Positions 1 through 8,534 are shown, counted from the stretch's first letter. The stretch: 64,000 bases of DNA from Pantoea rwandensis (GCF_002095475.1 NZ_MLFR01000022.1:38791-102790), one strand, 5' to 3'. Program-made: numbers and translations. Notes: generated from the sequence alone by a model not told the origin.

Positions 1-811
1 CACGTAAACGCATCGCCAGCGGTGCCTGGCGGATAATGCCGGAACGGGTAATGGTCATCCCTGCCGCCACCGCCGCGAGGATGCCCGATACACCGAGGTG
101 TTCGGCAATCAGATAAGAGGCGAACGGCAGCAATAACAGCAGCACGGTTTGCGTTGCCGGATCGTCACCGCTCCAGCGGCTTAACAGGCGCAGCGAGCGG
201 CCATACAGCCAGCACACCGCCACACCGGCGACCAGACCGCCGACCGCCACTTTGAGAAACTCCACACTGGCGCCGCCCCAGGTAAACACCATGGTGCCCA
301 TCGCCACCGCGACGGCAAATTTCAGCGATACCAAGCCGGATGCGTCGTTCATCAAGGCTTCGCCCTGCACAATCGACATGATTTTTTTCGGGATGCGACC
401 TTCGCCGACAATGCCGGAGAGCGCCACGGCATCGGTAGGAGACAGTACCGCGGCCAGCGCGAATGCAGGGATCAGCGGAATACCCGGCACCAGCCAGTAA
501 ATCAGATAACCGATCCCGACCACCGTAATCAGCACCAGCACCAGCGCCAGACCCATGATCTCGCGTCCGTGGTGCAGGAATTCGTTAATCGGTGTTTTCC
601 AGCCATCGGCAAACAGCAGTGGCGGAATGAACAGCACGAGGAACAGTTCGGGATCAAAATCCACATGCAGGCCAAAGCTCGGCAGGGCCAACAATGCACC
701 GGCAGCGATTTGTACCAGCGGCAGCGGGATCTGGAACGGCAGTATGCGGGCTGCCACACCAGAGAGTGACACCACTAGCGTCATAATGAGAATGGTAAAG
801 AAGATTTCCAT
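1..811 (-). CDS. yjcE: CPA1-family Na+/H+ antiporter, YjcE-like (3' end outside window)
   Basis: The reading frame is open from the ATG at 811 to the window edge, giving about 270 residues without the C-terminus. It starts MEIFFTILIMTLVV and shows repeated membrane segments. The family's ion-translocation region is visible as ALAAVLSPTDAVALSG followed by GEALMNDASGLV, which holds the conserved Asp residues. It is an inner-membrane monovalent cation/proton antiporter. The next gene upstream on the same strand is ghxP, as in E. coli, where yjcE also follows ghxP. The substrate ion cannot be told from sequence. Confidence 0.88.
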   Translation of the reverse strand, partial: MEIFFTILIMTLVVSLSGVAARILPFQIPLPLVQIAAGALLALPSFGLHVDFDPELFLVLFIPPLLFADGWKTPINEFLHHGREIMGLALVLVLITVVGIGYLIYWLVPGIPLIPAFALAAVLSPTDAVALSGIVGEGRIPKKIMSIVQGEALMNDASGLVSLKFAVAVAMGTMVFTWGGASVEFLKVAVGGLVAGVAVCWLYGRSLRLLSRWSGDDPATQTVLLLLLPFASYLIAEHLGVSGILAAVAAGMTITRSGIIRQAPLAMRLR

Positions 812-950
812 GCTTTCCTTAGGCGAATCGTATTTGTTCAAGCGATGTATTGCAGGGGGAAAGTGTAAAACAAAACGCCGCCCGTAGGGGCAACCCTGCG
901 TGCGGCGTGGACCAGAAAGAGACTTATCTGGAAATAAGACTGTTACAGAG

Positions 951-2300
951 TCAGATGGCCCAGCCACCGGCGTAGAATGCCACCAGCGCAATCGCAATCA
1001 CTACGGTGCCGACATTCAACTTACGCCATTCACCGGCAAACACGCGACCAATCACCAGTGAGCCAAAGCCCAGCATAATGCCGGTTACGATATTGCACGT
1101 CAGCACGATGAACACCGCAGTGACCAAACCTGACATGGCATCGACGAAGTCATTGAAGTCGATTTTTGCCACATTGCTCAACATCAGCAGGCCTACATAC
1201 ATCAATGCCGGTGCGGTAGCGTAAGCAGGTACTAAGTAGGCTAACGGTGACATGAACAGAATCAGCAGGAACAGTAAGCCCACCACAATCGCTGTCAGGC
1301 CGGTTTTACCGCCCGCTGCCGTGCCAGCGGCAGATTCGATATACACGGCAGCAGGCGACGCGCCGACTAAACCAGCAAACAGACTGCTGACAGAATCGGT
1401 GGTGAGCGCACGGCCGCCATTGATGATCTGCCCGTCTTTATCCAGCAAATTGGCTTGCCCTGCCACGGCGCGGATCGTGCCGGTGGCATCAAATACCGCG
1501 GTCATCACCAACGCTAACACGCTCGGTAGTACCACTGGCTGCAGCGCGCCCATGATATCAAGGCTAAACATCACCGACTGACCGTTAGCATCTTTCAGGC
1601 TCGGCATGGCAAACAGCCCTTGATAGGTCACGGCGGGATCGAAAATCAGGCCCACCACCGAAATCGCGACGATGGTCAGCAAAATGCCGCCAGGCACACG
1701 ACGTTTTTCCAGCCCGAAAATCGCTGCCAGACCAATCAATGCCATGATCACCGGGAACGAGGTGAAGTGCCCGAGTGCCACCGGCAAACCCGGCGCCGGG
1801 TTTTTCACCACCAGGCCAATGCCGTCCGCCGCAATGAGCAGCAGGAACAGGCCAATACCCACGCCGGTGCCATGCGCTACGCCCATCGGCAAGTTACGCA
1901 GAATCCATGCACGAATGCCGGTGACCGAAATCAACGTGAACAACAGGCCCATCAGGAATACCGCGCCAAGGGCAACCGGCACGCTGATGTGCTGGCCGAG
2001 CACCAAGCTAAACGCGGTGAAGGCAGTGAGCGAAATCGCACAACCAATCGCCATGGGCAGGTTGGCCCACAATCCCATAATGATCGAGCCAAAGCTGGCG
2101 ACGAGGCAGGTGGCAACAAACACGGCAGTCGGTGAGAAGCCGGCTTTACCGAGCATGCCTGGAACCACAATCACGGAGTAAACCATGGCTAAAAAGGTGG
2201 TCAGCCCCGCTAAAATTTCCTGACGCACGCTGCTGCCGCGTGCCGAGATGTTAAACCAAGCGTCCAGTTTTCCACTGGCCGGGCGTGATTCGCCAGACAT
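951..2300 (-). CDS. ghxP: Purine (guanine/hypoxanthine) permease, NCS2 AzgA-type
   Basis: This 449-residue inner-membrane transporter has about 12-14 hydrophobic segments and closely resembles E. coli GhxP/YjcD, which has the same length. It opens [17 protein letters not shown] and carries the AzgA-type N-terminal block [19 protein letters not shown]. The ATG at 2300 is preferred over an in-frame TTG six bases upstream, because an AGGA ribosome site lies six bases before the ATG. A PurR-type operator sits about 90 bases upstream, so repression by PurR with hypoxanthine or guanine is likely. It probably imports guanine and hypoxanthine by proton symport for salvage. Confidence 0.92.
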   Translation of the reverse strand: MSGESRPASGKLDAWFNISARGSSVRQEILAGLTTFLAMVYSVIVVPGMLGKAGFSPTAVFVATCLVASFGSIIMGLWANLPMAIGCAISLTAFTAFSLVLGQHISVPVALGAVFLMGLLFTLISVTGIRAWILRNLPMGVAHGTGVGIGLFLLLIAADGIGLVVKNPAPGLPVALGHFTSFPVIMALIGLAAIFGLEKRRVPGGILLTIVAISVVGLIFDPAVTYQGLFAMPSLKDANGQSVMFSLDIMGALQPVVLPSVLALVMTAVFDATGTIRAVAGQANLLDKDGQIINGGRALTTDSVSSLFAGLVGASPAAVYIESAAGTAAGGKTGLTAIVVGLLFLLILFMSPLAYLVPAYATAPALMYVGLLMLSNVAKIDFNDFVDAMSGLVTAVFIVLTCNIVTGIMLGFGSLVIGRVFAGEWRKLNVGTVVIAIALVAFYAGGWAI

Positions 2301-2388
2301 AGTCAATCCTCTGCGTTTTTTAAGATGTCATGAGCCGCACGGCCCGCGTTTGCGCATCATCCTGGTGAGGGTTTCTCAATGAGAAAAG

Positions 2389-2404
2389 AGGCAAACGTTT
2401 ACGT
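2389..2404 (-). promoter_or_regulatory. PurR operator upstream of ghxP
   Basis: AGGCAAACGTTTACGT closely matches the PurR consensus ACGCAAACGTTTGCGT, including the central CAAACGTTTG-like core. It lies 89 bases before the ghxP start. A further inverted pair, GCAAACG (2447-2453) and CGTTTGC (2461-2467), lies slightly upstream and may be a second weaker site or a hairpin. Confidence 0.75.
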
Positions 2405-2680
2405 GGCCGCGTATTCCAAGTCGTAAAAGGGGGACACGGAAAAAGGCAAACGATTATCTGGCGTTTGCTATGGGGTTTTCAACTACTAATCGATCATCAG
2501 GCAGGATAAAGCGCAGACTGGCGCGGGTTAACAATGTGGTTACACTGCTTTTGGCGAAATTTAAGAGAGCGGAAATGGCTGGAAAATATCGATATTTTCC
2601 ATTTATCGCATAATTTTCTTTATCCAGCTGCACATGAGGTAAGAAGTGGCCGCTCTTTGCAGCGATGACCAACTTGAGGT

Positions 2681-2860
2681 CCAGCAGAGGCCCGCTCGAA
2701 GAGCAAAGCGTCCGCGTCATGGACAAAAACGCCGGGAGCGTTTTTGAACAATGCGAAGCATTGGCCCGTTTACGGGTGAGCCCCACGGATGGGGCGAATA
2801 TCCGCGCGGCCGATCTGCATGGATGCGTGATTCCTTTGCGATCGGGCGGGCCTTTGTTGG
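2681..2860 (+). repeat. Hairpin-dense palindromic intergenic element with paired ends
   Basis: This 180-base block lies between ghxP and the GST gene. Its ends, 2681-2699 and 2842-2860, pair over 19 positions; all three non-Watson-Crick positions are G-U in the plus-strand RNA. Inside are consecutive perfect stems: GCTC/GAGC (2694-2704), AAAAACGC/GCGTTTTT (2725-2745), CAATGC/GCATTG (2749-2763), CCCGT/ACGGG (2765-2776), GCCCCA/TGGGGC (2780-2795) and GCAT/ATGC (2817-2826). Open frames on both strands across it look like by-products of this structure. It is probably a dispersed mosaic element, but only one copy is in the window. Confidence 0.6.
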
Positions 2861-2890
2861 GCATGGCACCTACCCGCAGCGAATAACCAA

Positions 2891-3553
2891 TTAACTAAAC
2901 GTGATAGCCCCGCCCTGCTCAATTGCACGTTGCCAGGCGGCGCGTTGCTGCATCGTTTCGAGCCAGCGCGCGGTGGCCGGCATCTCTTGCAACGATCCCC
3001 GCATCTGCAACGCCAGCAACGGGAAACTCATCTGCACATCGGCGATGCTAAACCGCGACCCGGCGAAATAACGATGCTGGCTAAGATGCTGCTCAATCAC
3101 ACTGCCGTGCAGCTTGAGCTGTTTGTTCAGCCACGCCCGCTGAATCCCTTTACTCAATGCCGCGCCTGCTGGACGCAATAACCACGGCACCGGCTTCTTA
3201 CCTAACTGGCCAAAGACCAGCTTCATCACCAGCAATGGCATCAATGAACCTTCGGCATAATGCAGCCAGTATCGTGCCTGAATCTGCTCATCCTCGTCGG
3301 TAATGGCGAACAGATGTTCACTGTCATATTTTTGCTGCAGATACTCGAGAATCGCGCCTGATTCGGCGATCACGCGATTGCCATCGGTAATCACCGGCGA
3401 CTTACCCAGCGGATGGATCTTCTTTAATGAATCCGGCGCCAGCAGCGTATCTTCGCGCTGATAACGTTTGATTTGATACGGCACCGACAGCTCTTCTAGC
3501 AGCCATAACACACGGTGCGAACGGGAGTTTTCCAGATGGTGGACAGTAATCAT
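2891..3553 (-). CDS. Glutathione S-transferase family protein
   Basis: This 220-residue cytosolic protein has the two-domain GST layout. An N-terminal thioredoxin-like fold runs over about residues 1-80, with SRSHRVLWLLEEL near the start, the cis-Pro motif in LGKSPVI and the glutathione-contact ESGAILEYL. An all-alpha C-terminal domain follows, with the FSIADVQMSFPLLAL segment. It would conjugate or reduce electrophiles with glutathione. It reads toward ghxP and lies directly downstream of soxR on the same strand, so a link to oxidative-stress defence is plausible but not shown. The substrate is unknown. Confidence 0.88.
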   Translation of the reverse strand: MITVHHLENSRSHRVLWLLEELSVPYQIKRYQREDTLLAPDSLKKIHPLGKSPVITDGNRVIAESGAILEYLQQKYDSEHLFAITDEDEQIQARYWLHYAEGSLMPLLVMKLVFGQLGKKPVPWLLRPAGAALSKGIQRAWLNKQLKLHGSVIEQHLSQHRYFAGSRFSIADVQMSFPLLALQMRGSLQEMPATARWLETMQQRAAWQRAIEQGGAITFS

Positions 3554-3597
3554 GCGCTTTTCCTTGCCGAAGAGAGTCTTCGGGCAAGTATAGCGGA

Positions 3598-4074
3598 TTA
3601 GCTTTTATGCTCATCTTGCTCGGGATCGAGTAACACTGCACCGGAGCCTTGTTGAGCCAGGCGGTCGCCGGGGTTGCGCAGCGGGCAATCACGCATCGAC
3701 AAACATCCACACCCAATACAGCCATCAAGATCGTTGCGCAGGCGCGTCAGGGTTTCGATGCGCTTATCCAACTCTTCGCGCCAATGCTGCGTCAACGCAT
3801 CCCACTCTTGGGTGGACATACGCTTGTTCGCGGGTACATGCATCAAACTGTCGCTCACTGTCGCCAGCGGAATGCCAATGCGCTGAGCAATCTTAATGAT
3901 CGCCACACGACGCAGTACATCACGGCTATAACGACGCTGATTACCACCATTGCGTGAGCTGAAAATTAACCCTTTAGTTTCATAGAAATGCAGCGCTGAA
4001 ACCGCCACGCCGCTACGTTTGGCCACTTCACCGGGGGTCAGCACCGGTTTTGGATAATTGCGTTCTTTTTTCAT
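3598..4074 (-). CDS. soxR: Redox-sensing MerR-family activator SoxR
   Basis: At 158 residues this is a SoxR-sized protein. The MerR winged-helix domain occupies about residues 12-80 ([20 protein letters not shown]), then a dimerisation helix, then the [2Fe-2S] ligands Cys119, Cys122, Cys124 and Cys130 in [12 protein letters not shown]. These are the same positions as in E. coli. Oxidation of the cluster by redox-cycling compounds or nitric oxide lets SoxR untwist the soxS promoter. It is divergent from soxS and separated from it by about 100 bases that hold the SoxR operator. Confidence 0.97.
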   Translation of the reverse strand: MKKERNYPKPVLTPGEVAKRSGVAVSALHFYETKGLIFSSRNGGNQRRYSRDVLRRVAIIKIAQRIGIPLATVSDSLMHVPANKRMSTQEWDALTQHWREELDKRIETLTRLRNDLDGCIGCGCLSMRDCPLRNPGDRLAQQGSGAVLLDPEQDEHKS

Positions 4075-4082
4075 TTAGGGCC

Positions 4083-4113
4083 TTTACCTCAAGTTAACTT
4101 GAGGAATTATACT
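4083..4113 (+). promoter_or_regulatory. soxS promoter with SoxR operator
   Basis: An 18-base perfect palindrome, CCTCAAGTTAACTTGAGG (4087-4104), sits between a -35 hexamer TTTACC (4083-4088) and a -10 hexamer TATACT (4108-4113). The spacer is 19 bases, which is the overlong spacing characteristic of MerR-type activation. The site is essentially the same as the E. coli soxS promoter, and the soxR start at 4074 lies close to its left edge. Confidence 0.95.
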
Positions 4114-4173
4114 CGCACCCCAACAAAACTTCGAATTTCAAAACCAGGTAAAAACCTTCAGAAGGATGAGGCT

Positions 4174-4602
4174 ATGATGCAACAGGAAATCATTCATTCA
4201 CTGACTCACTGGATCGATGAGAATCTGGATAAGGCGCTGTCGATCGATGAAGTGGCGGCAAAATCAGGCTACTCAAAATGGCATCTGCAACGTATGTTCC
4301 GTACCGTGACGAAACAAACGTTGGGTGGTTATATCCGTGAACGTCGCCTGACGCTGGCTGCTGAAGCCCTGCGCCAGACGCAACGCCCCGTGTTCGACAT
4401 TGCCATGCAATACGGGTACGACTCGCAGCAAACGTTCTCACGCGTATTCCGTCGTCAGTTTTCGCAAACGCCAACGGCATATCGTCATAACATGCGTCGT
4501 CAGGCCATGATTCAGCGCCCGCGCCTGCTGAGTTTTGGCTGTACTGAAAATATGAACAGCTTTGCCCAGCGTACCACCGGCGAGTGTTGCCCGGTTCGCT
4601 AA
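4174..4602 (+). CDS. soxS: AraC-family oxidative stress regulator SoxS, extended C-terminus
   Basis: The first ~107 residues match SoxS throughout. They comprise two helix-turn-helix units, around SIDEVAAKSGYSKWHLQRMF and FDIAMQYGYDSQQTFSRVF, with the recognition helices intact. The start at 4174 is chosen for the GAAGGA ribosome site seven bases upstream and for alignment with E. coli SoxS. Unlike E. coli SoxS, the protein continues about 35 residues past YRHNMRR, ending in a Cys-containing tail (GCTENMNS, GECCPVR), for 142 residues in total. It would activate sod, zwf, fumC-type defence genes when induced by oxidised SoxR. Confidence 0.93.
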   Translation: MMQQEIIHSLTHWIDENLDKALSIDEVAAKSGYSKWHLQRMFRTVTKQTLGGYIRERRLTLAAEALRQTQRPVFDIAMQYGYDSQQTFSRVFRRQFSQTPTAYRHNMRRQAMIQRPRLLSFGCTENMNSFAQRTTGECCPVR

Positions 4603-4611
4603 TCTCTCTAC

Positions 4612-4628
4612 GCGCCCTTCGCGGGCGC
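4612..4628 (+). terminator. Hairpin after soxS
   Basis: A GCGCCC/GGGCGC stem with a five-base loop starts ten bases past the soxS stop. The following T-run is imperfect, so it is a weak intrinsic terminator or an mRNA 3'-end stabiliser. Confidence 0.5.
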
Positions 4629-4728
4629 ACCTTCACCCATGTCCTTGTTTTTTCTATTTCCCCCGCTTCGATAAAAATTTTTCTACCATACCAGGTATAA
4701 ATTTTATTCAAACTTTCAAATCGAGTGA

Positions 4729-4749
4729 TATAATGTGAGCCAAGTCACA
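4729..4749 (+). promoter_or_regulatory. yjcB promoter -10 with overlapping CRP site
   Basis: A perfect TATAAT (4729-4734) is preceded at a 16-base spacing by a weak -35, TTCAAA (4707-4712). Overlapping its last base is TGTGA-GCCAAG-TCACA (4734-4749), a perfect CRP consensus. CRP bound over the start region would be expected to repress this promoter rather than activate it. Confidence 0.6.
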
Positions 4750-4861
4750 GTTTTCATGCGTAGTTAGACGGCCAGAAGGGCCTCCCTGACCTTCCTTCTT
4801 TGCCGCCAGTGATGTCCAAACAATGTCAGGGATATCACTGATTTCAAGAGGTTTGTTGCAG

Positions 4862-5143
4862 ATGGCTACTTTAACCACCAGCTTGATCGTCATGCGCTGG
4901 GAACTCCTTAGCGCCGTAATGATGTTCTTCGCCAGCACGATGAAAATTAAATTGCGTCAGAACAGTCATCACGTGATGGCATTAATGTTTGGTGGCATTG
5001 GCGTGGGGATGTCATGCTGGTTTGTGACCGGCCTGCTCGGGATTACCTTGAGCATGGAAAACCTGCACAATTTCATGGAAATTTCCAAGAATGCTTTTGT
5101 TGAGGTCATGAGTCAGACGCCAGCTGATTGGCCAATGCCTTAA
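4862..5143 (+). CDS. yjcB: YjcB family small membrane protein
   Basis: This 93-residue protein is recognised by resemblance to E. coli YjcB: MATLTT start, RWELLSAVMMFFAST, GLLGITLSM, and a C-terminus ending in QTPADWPMP. Two or three hydrophobic segments (about residues 8-30 and 40-65) indicate an inner-membrane location. An in-frame ATG 39 bases upstream exists, but the conserved start is at 4862. Function is unknown. In E. coli it lies between soxS and ssb, and here it marks the edge where accessory genes begin. Confidence 0.85.
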   Translation: MATLTTSLIVMRWELLSAVMMFFASTMKIKLRQNSHHVMALMFGGIGVGMSCWFVTGLLGITLSMENLHNFMEISKNAFVEVMSQTPADWPMP

Positions 5144-5154
5144 TCGCGACCCAT

Positions 5155-5181
5155 AAAAAACCCCGCTGCGCGGGGTTTTTT
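5155..5181. terminator. Bidirectional terminator between yjcB and the ATP-grasp gene
   Basis: A CCCCGC/GCGGGG stem with loop TGC is flanked by six A on the left and six T on the right, so it can terminate transcription from both convergent genes. Confidence 0.92.
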
Positions 5182-5198
5182 ATGTTGCCGTGTGATTA

Positions 5199-6161
5199 TC
5201 AAATTTTCTTCAAAACGGCAGGAAGCGAAACTTCCGTTACCGTAACACCCGGTATCTGCGTACCGCGGCGATCCTGAATCCACATATCACCCATCATTTT
5301 ATTCAATCCACGATCAAGCCCAGTGACCAATCCCGCCCCCGGCGTGAACGTCAACTCACCGAAGTAAATCTGCTCACCGTCGATGTACCAATCCACTCGG
5401 ACATAATCAAAATCACTCGCCAGCGTTTTACTCAGTGCCAGTGCGTGTTGCAACTGTGCCATCATCGGCGATACATCCAAACCGGTATCGCGAATCTTGT
5501 GATACGCCTCGTTGAGATTGTTGACATAAAAGTTCATCGACAATAACGGGTTACATCGGTTGTAGATCACCTGCAGCACATACTCAAAGTTGCCGTCGCG
5601 CTTATTGAACATGTGAAACTTGTAATCAATCGGTGCCGTTTTGCCATCACCAATGTATTTTTCAACCAGGATACGCGGCTTGATATAACGGTAATGGATT
5701 TCACGTGCCTCATTAGCGAAATCGGTTTTCAGCCAGCGGTGGCAGTCACTGATGATTTGCTGCTTCTTCAACGCGTCCGGTTCTTGCAGCAGAATCTCCA
5801 CCATATTTGAACCGTGATTCGGCTTGATGACCGTATTTTTCCAGCTCGGCAGGGTGTGCAGCGAGTGGGGATCACTGGTCTCGTACACCAGCGGGATCAG
5901 ATATTCACTGCCTACTTTCTCGGCGATGTACTCGCGTACCGAATATTTATCCGACAGGCGACCATAGATTTGATAGTCGCCAAAAACGAATTTACGGTAC
6001 AACACTTTCTCATTGAACACTTTCGGCTGACGCAGGTTGGGCAGCTTACGGAATTTGTGAAAATAGTAGATGCGGTCCTGGTAGGCCCAAGGCATCTTCT
6101 TAATGAAATACTGCACACTTCTTCTGAGTTCATCTTTCAACTTGAGCATATCGGACCTCAT
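5199..6161 (-). CDS. TupA-like ATP-grasp protein (polysaccharide modification, putative)
   Basis: This 320-residue protein resembles the TupA-like ATP-grasp family found in surface-polysaccharide loci. Visible landmarks are the N-terminal FHKFRKLPNLRQPKVFNEK, the ATP-contact block VIKPNHGSNMVEIL, ILVEKYIG-DGKTAPIDYKFHMFN, and the metal-ligand region VRVDWYIDGEQIYFGELTFTPGAG. ATP-grasp enzymes ligate a carboxylate to an amine or thiol, so attachment of an amino acid or similar group to a glycan is a reasonable guess. Its start overlaps the flippase stop by four bases (ATGA), indicating translational coupling. No glycosyltransferase is adjacent. Confidence 0.8.
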   Translation of the reverse strand: MRSDMLKLKDELRRSVQYFIKKMPWAYQDRIYYFHKFRKLPNLRQPKVFNEKVLYRKFVFGDYQIYGRLSDKYSVREYIAEKVGSEYLIPLVYETSDPHSLHTLPSWKNTVIKPNHGSNMVEILLQEPDALKKQQIISDCHRWLKTDFANEAREIHYRYIKPRILVEKYIGDGKTAPIDYKFHMFNKRDGNFEYVLQVIYNRCNPLLSMNFYVNNLNEAYHKIRDTGLDVSPMMAQLQHALALSKTLASDFDYVRVDWYIDGEQIYFGELTFTPGAGLVTGLDRGLNKMMGDMWIQDRRGTQIPGVTVTEVSLPAVLKKI

Positions 6162-7414
6162 TTGTAGGTTTTGTAGTTGAGTGAGGAAACTTGAATCTTC
6201 TGAATGACGCCGTTATTGAAGAAGTAATTCATTACGGTGAGGGACAGTAGTTCAGAGATAAAGACGCTCCAGGCGGCACCCATGATGCCGTAGCCTTGGA
6301 TCAGCCACCATGACAGCGGCAGACTGATCACCATCAGGCAAATAATCTTCTTCAGCAGATAGTTAAATCCGCCCTCTTTAACCATGTAGCGATACGCTAC
6401 GGTCCCCATTGCCGAAAAGCAGGTTGCTAACGACAGTAACGTAATGAGACTCCCTGACTGTGTGTACTCGTGACCATACAAAGCGATGACGATTTTTTCG
6501 CCATACAGCGCAATCACCGCTAATAACAACAATGAAACACCCATAACATAGCCGTTCAGCCGCGCAGTGAGCTTGATGGCGGCTGCTCCACGCTCCCGAA
6601 AGATCTCCGAGAAGCAGGAAGTGATGATGGCTACCGGGATGAAAATCCACGAAGCCGAGATAGTATTGGCAGCGGCAAACAGGCCAAGATCGCGAGCTGA
6701 TGCAATATTGGCGAGAAACATCTGCGCCGCCTTCACTTGTACGGAGATGAAAATACTAGAGATGGCCAGGGGCAATCCGGCGTAGAGCAGATAACGCAGA
6801 TAGCTATTGCGCTTCTCCTGTGGCGGAGCAATGTCCTGGTTTTCGCGATAGAAATTGAATCGCTTTATAACATAGGGCACCAGCGTCACGGCTACGATAG
6901 ACAAGGTCAACCACAGCGGATTGAGATGGAGCCAGGCAATCGTGAAACTCATGCCAAAGCCCAACAGCAGACCGACCGAGTTAGCCACAGTATTCAGGCG
7001 GGATGCCAGACGAGCGTTGTTGTATACGCTGAATGTATCCTGAGTGACAAATACCGAAGAAATAAACGAGGCCAAGGCAAACGCGAGGAAGTTTTCCTGC
7101 ATGTTGTACCAAACCCAAATCAAGACAGGGATTGAGGTAAGCAACAGCAGAACCATGCGCATATTGCGCGCTACGGTCATCAACCGCAGGCCTTTCGGTG
7201 CACTTTTACTGATACGTTTAAAAAGGATGGTTTCCGTGCCAAAAATCGCCACGGTCTGCACCATCGAAAACAACGAGGTAGAAAACGCCATTTGGCCGAA
7301 GATGGTTGGGCCAAAGGATTTTGCCACGTAGGAGGTCACAAATATGACGCCGAAAACCGAGACGATCTTCTCAGACATCATCCAGGCGGCATTAGACATT
7401 ACGCTCAATTTCAT
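6158..7414 (-). CDS. Polysaccharide flippase (Wzx/MATE-like, MVF superfamily)
   Basis: The 418-residue protein has about 12 predicted membrane segments and the N-terminal pattern of O-antigen-type flippases (MKLSVMSNAAWMMSEKIVSVFGV). The start at 7414 is favoured over an upstream in-frame ATG at 7459 because AAGGAT lies seven bases before it. It would move a lipid-linked glycan across the inner membrane. It is co-transcribed with the downstream ATP-grasp gene through an ATGA overlap. A promoter must lie in the AT-rich DNA upstream. The cargo is unknown. Confidence 0.85.
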   Translation of the reverse strand: MKLSVMSNAAWMMSEKIVSVFGVIFVTSYVAKSFGPTIFGQMAFSTSLFSMVQTVAIFGTETILFKRISKSAPKGLRLMTVARNMRMVLLLLTSIPVLIWVWYNMQENFLAFALASFISSVFVTQDTFSVYNNARLASRLNTVANSVGLLLGFGMSFTIAWLHLNPLWLTLSIVAVTLVPYVIKRFNFYRENQDIAPPQEKRNSYLRYLLYAGLPLAISSIFISVQVKAAQMFLANIASARDLGLFAAANTISASWIFIPVAIITSCFSEIFRERGAAAIKLTARLNGYVMGVSLLLLAVIALYGEKIVIALYGHEYTQSGSLITLLSLATCFSAMGTVAYRYMVKEGGFNYLLKKIICLMVISLPLSWWLIQGYGIMGAAWSVFISELLSLTVMNYFFNNGVIQKIQVSSLNYKTYK

Positions 7415-7941
7415 TGACTGATCCTTAGTATTACTTACAGCAACTGCCTTTCGGTACAACGTCCTTGAAATGAATTAACAAGCGCTCAGTGGGCCTAGCG
7501 TGAATTAATAACTTCAAACCAAACTGGTCCGAAAAATGAGACTCGTGTCAGGATTCTTTTAATGAATTCAGGAAAATTCCGATTAAACCTGGCGCGAAAC
7601 TCTGCGGATGTAAACGATTTCAACGTTAATCTGAAGAAAAAGTTTGCTGGCACAGCCTGTGGTTTTTACAAACAGGTTATGCCGGATTTCCAATGATTGT
7701 AGTATTTTTCTGCATTTGGGATGGAATGAATCTATATCAAAAACCTAAAGCCAGGAAGGCGTTCGGCGGCATTCATAATAAAATAAGATTTATCCCATGA
7801 TGATATTTATTCTAAATAACTTAATTTAACCCTCGCAATTCTAATCGCGCACTTTAATACTGCATTAATACTCTTTTTGCAGTACCAGATATTAATACAG
7901 TAATTCTCATCCACTAATTGATAAGAAAGGTAAGAGCATTT
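7415..7941. other. AT-rich gene-free region upstream of the flippase
   Basis: About 530 bases separate the divergent flippase and IS3-type reading frames. The composition is visibly AT-rich compared with flanking housekeeping genes, as is usual for horizontally acquired polysaccharide DNA. I find no convincing coding region, tRNA or terminal inverted repeat; promoters for both neighbours are presumably here but not definable by eye. Confidence 0.6.
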
Positions 7942-8337
7942 ATGAGAAAGTCACGATATAGCGAAGAGCAAATCACAAATGCCATTAAAGCTTCTGAAAC
8001 AGGAGTGAAAGTCAGGGAGATTTGTGAGGAGCTGGGCATCTCCGAGGCCACCTTCTATAGCTGGAAGAAAAAGTTTTCTGGGCTTTCTTCCGAAGAAGGT
8101 AGAAAAATCAAAGAACTGGAGGATCAGTTGCAAAATCTTTCCCGCGAACTGCAGTCACTGAGTTCCGATAAGGAGATGCTGCAAAGCGTGCTGAAAAACT
8201 TCTTCACCACAAATGAAAAGCGTCAGGCCGTTAACTTCCTGCAAACCACCTTCGACATCGGAACACGTCGTAGCTGCCGCTTGCTGGATATTAGTCGCAG
8301 CGTTTACCACTATCCTTCAGGTTCCGATAATCGCTAA
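7942..8337 (+). CDS. IS3-family OrfA-like protein fused to the start of OrfB (truncated transposase)
   Basis: Residues 1-88 match the OrfA of IS3/IS407-type elements: MRKSRYSEEQI, the helix-turn-helix KVREICEELGISEATFYSWKK, then a leucine-rich coiled coil (about 55-90). The frame continues into a segment resembling the first 40 residues of OrfB (RRSCRLLDISRSVYHYP) and stops there, with no DDE integrase domain. OrfA and OrfB normally meet by programmed frameshift, so an in-frame fusion with a clean stop is unusual. AAGAG precedes the ATG by five bases. It cannot be an active transposase; it is either a remnant or a domesticated DNA-binding protein. Confidence 0.75.
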   Translation: MRKSRYSEEQITNAIKASETGVKVREICEELGISEATFYSWKKKFSGLSSEEGRKIKELEDQLQNLSRELQSLSSDKEMLQSVLKNFFTTNEKRQAVNFLQTTFDIGTRRSCRLLDISRSVYHYPSGSDNR

Positions 8338-8534
8338 CTCCATTAAGACCGTTGTTATTTGACTTAATGCTGAGATTTGTTCTTACCAGAAGAGATGAAG
8401 ATCATTTAATTCGGCGTTCGCAACATAACAATTCGCACCATTTTTTCCTGATGATTATCATCGCGGAATTGCTTCCTTTTTTGCGGTAAAATTGATTCAC
8501 ATCAGCAAAAGTCTCTCTATTCAAGCCATTTAGA

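Noticed and set aside
1620..2181. Two ~170-codon plus-strand frames
   Set aside because: Antisense to ghxP, rich in His/Arg/Asn from reverse reading; no domain or start signal.
2454..2886. Overlapping open frames on both strands (136 and 73 codons)
   Set aside because: They cross a hairpin-dense element, lack family resemblance and have no supporting ribosome sites; best seen as by-products of palindromic DNA.
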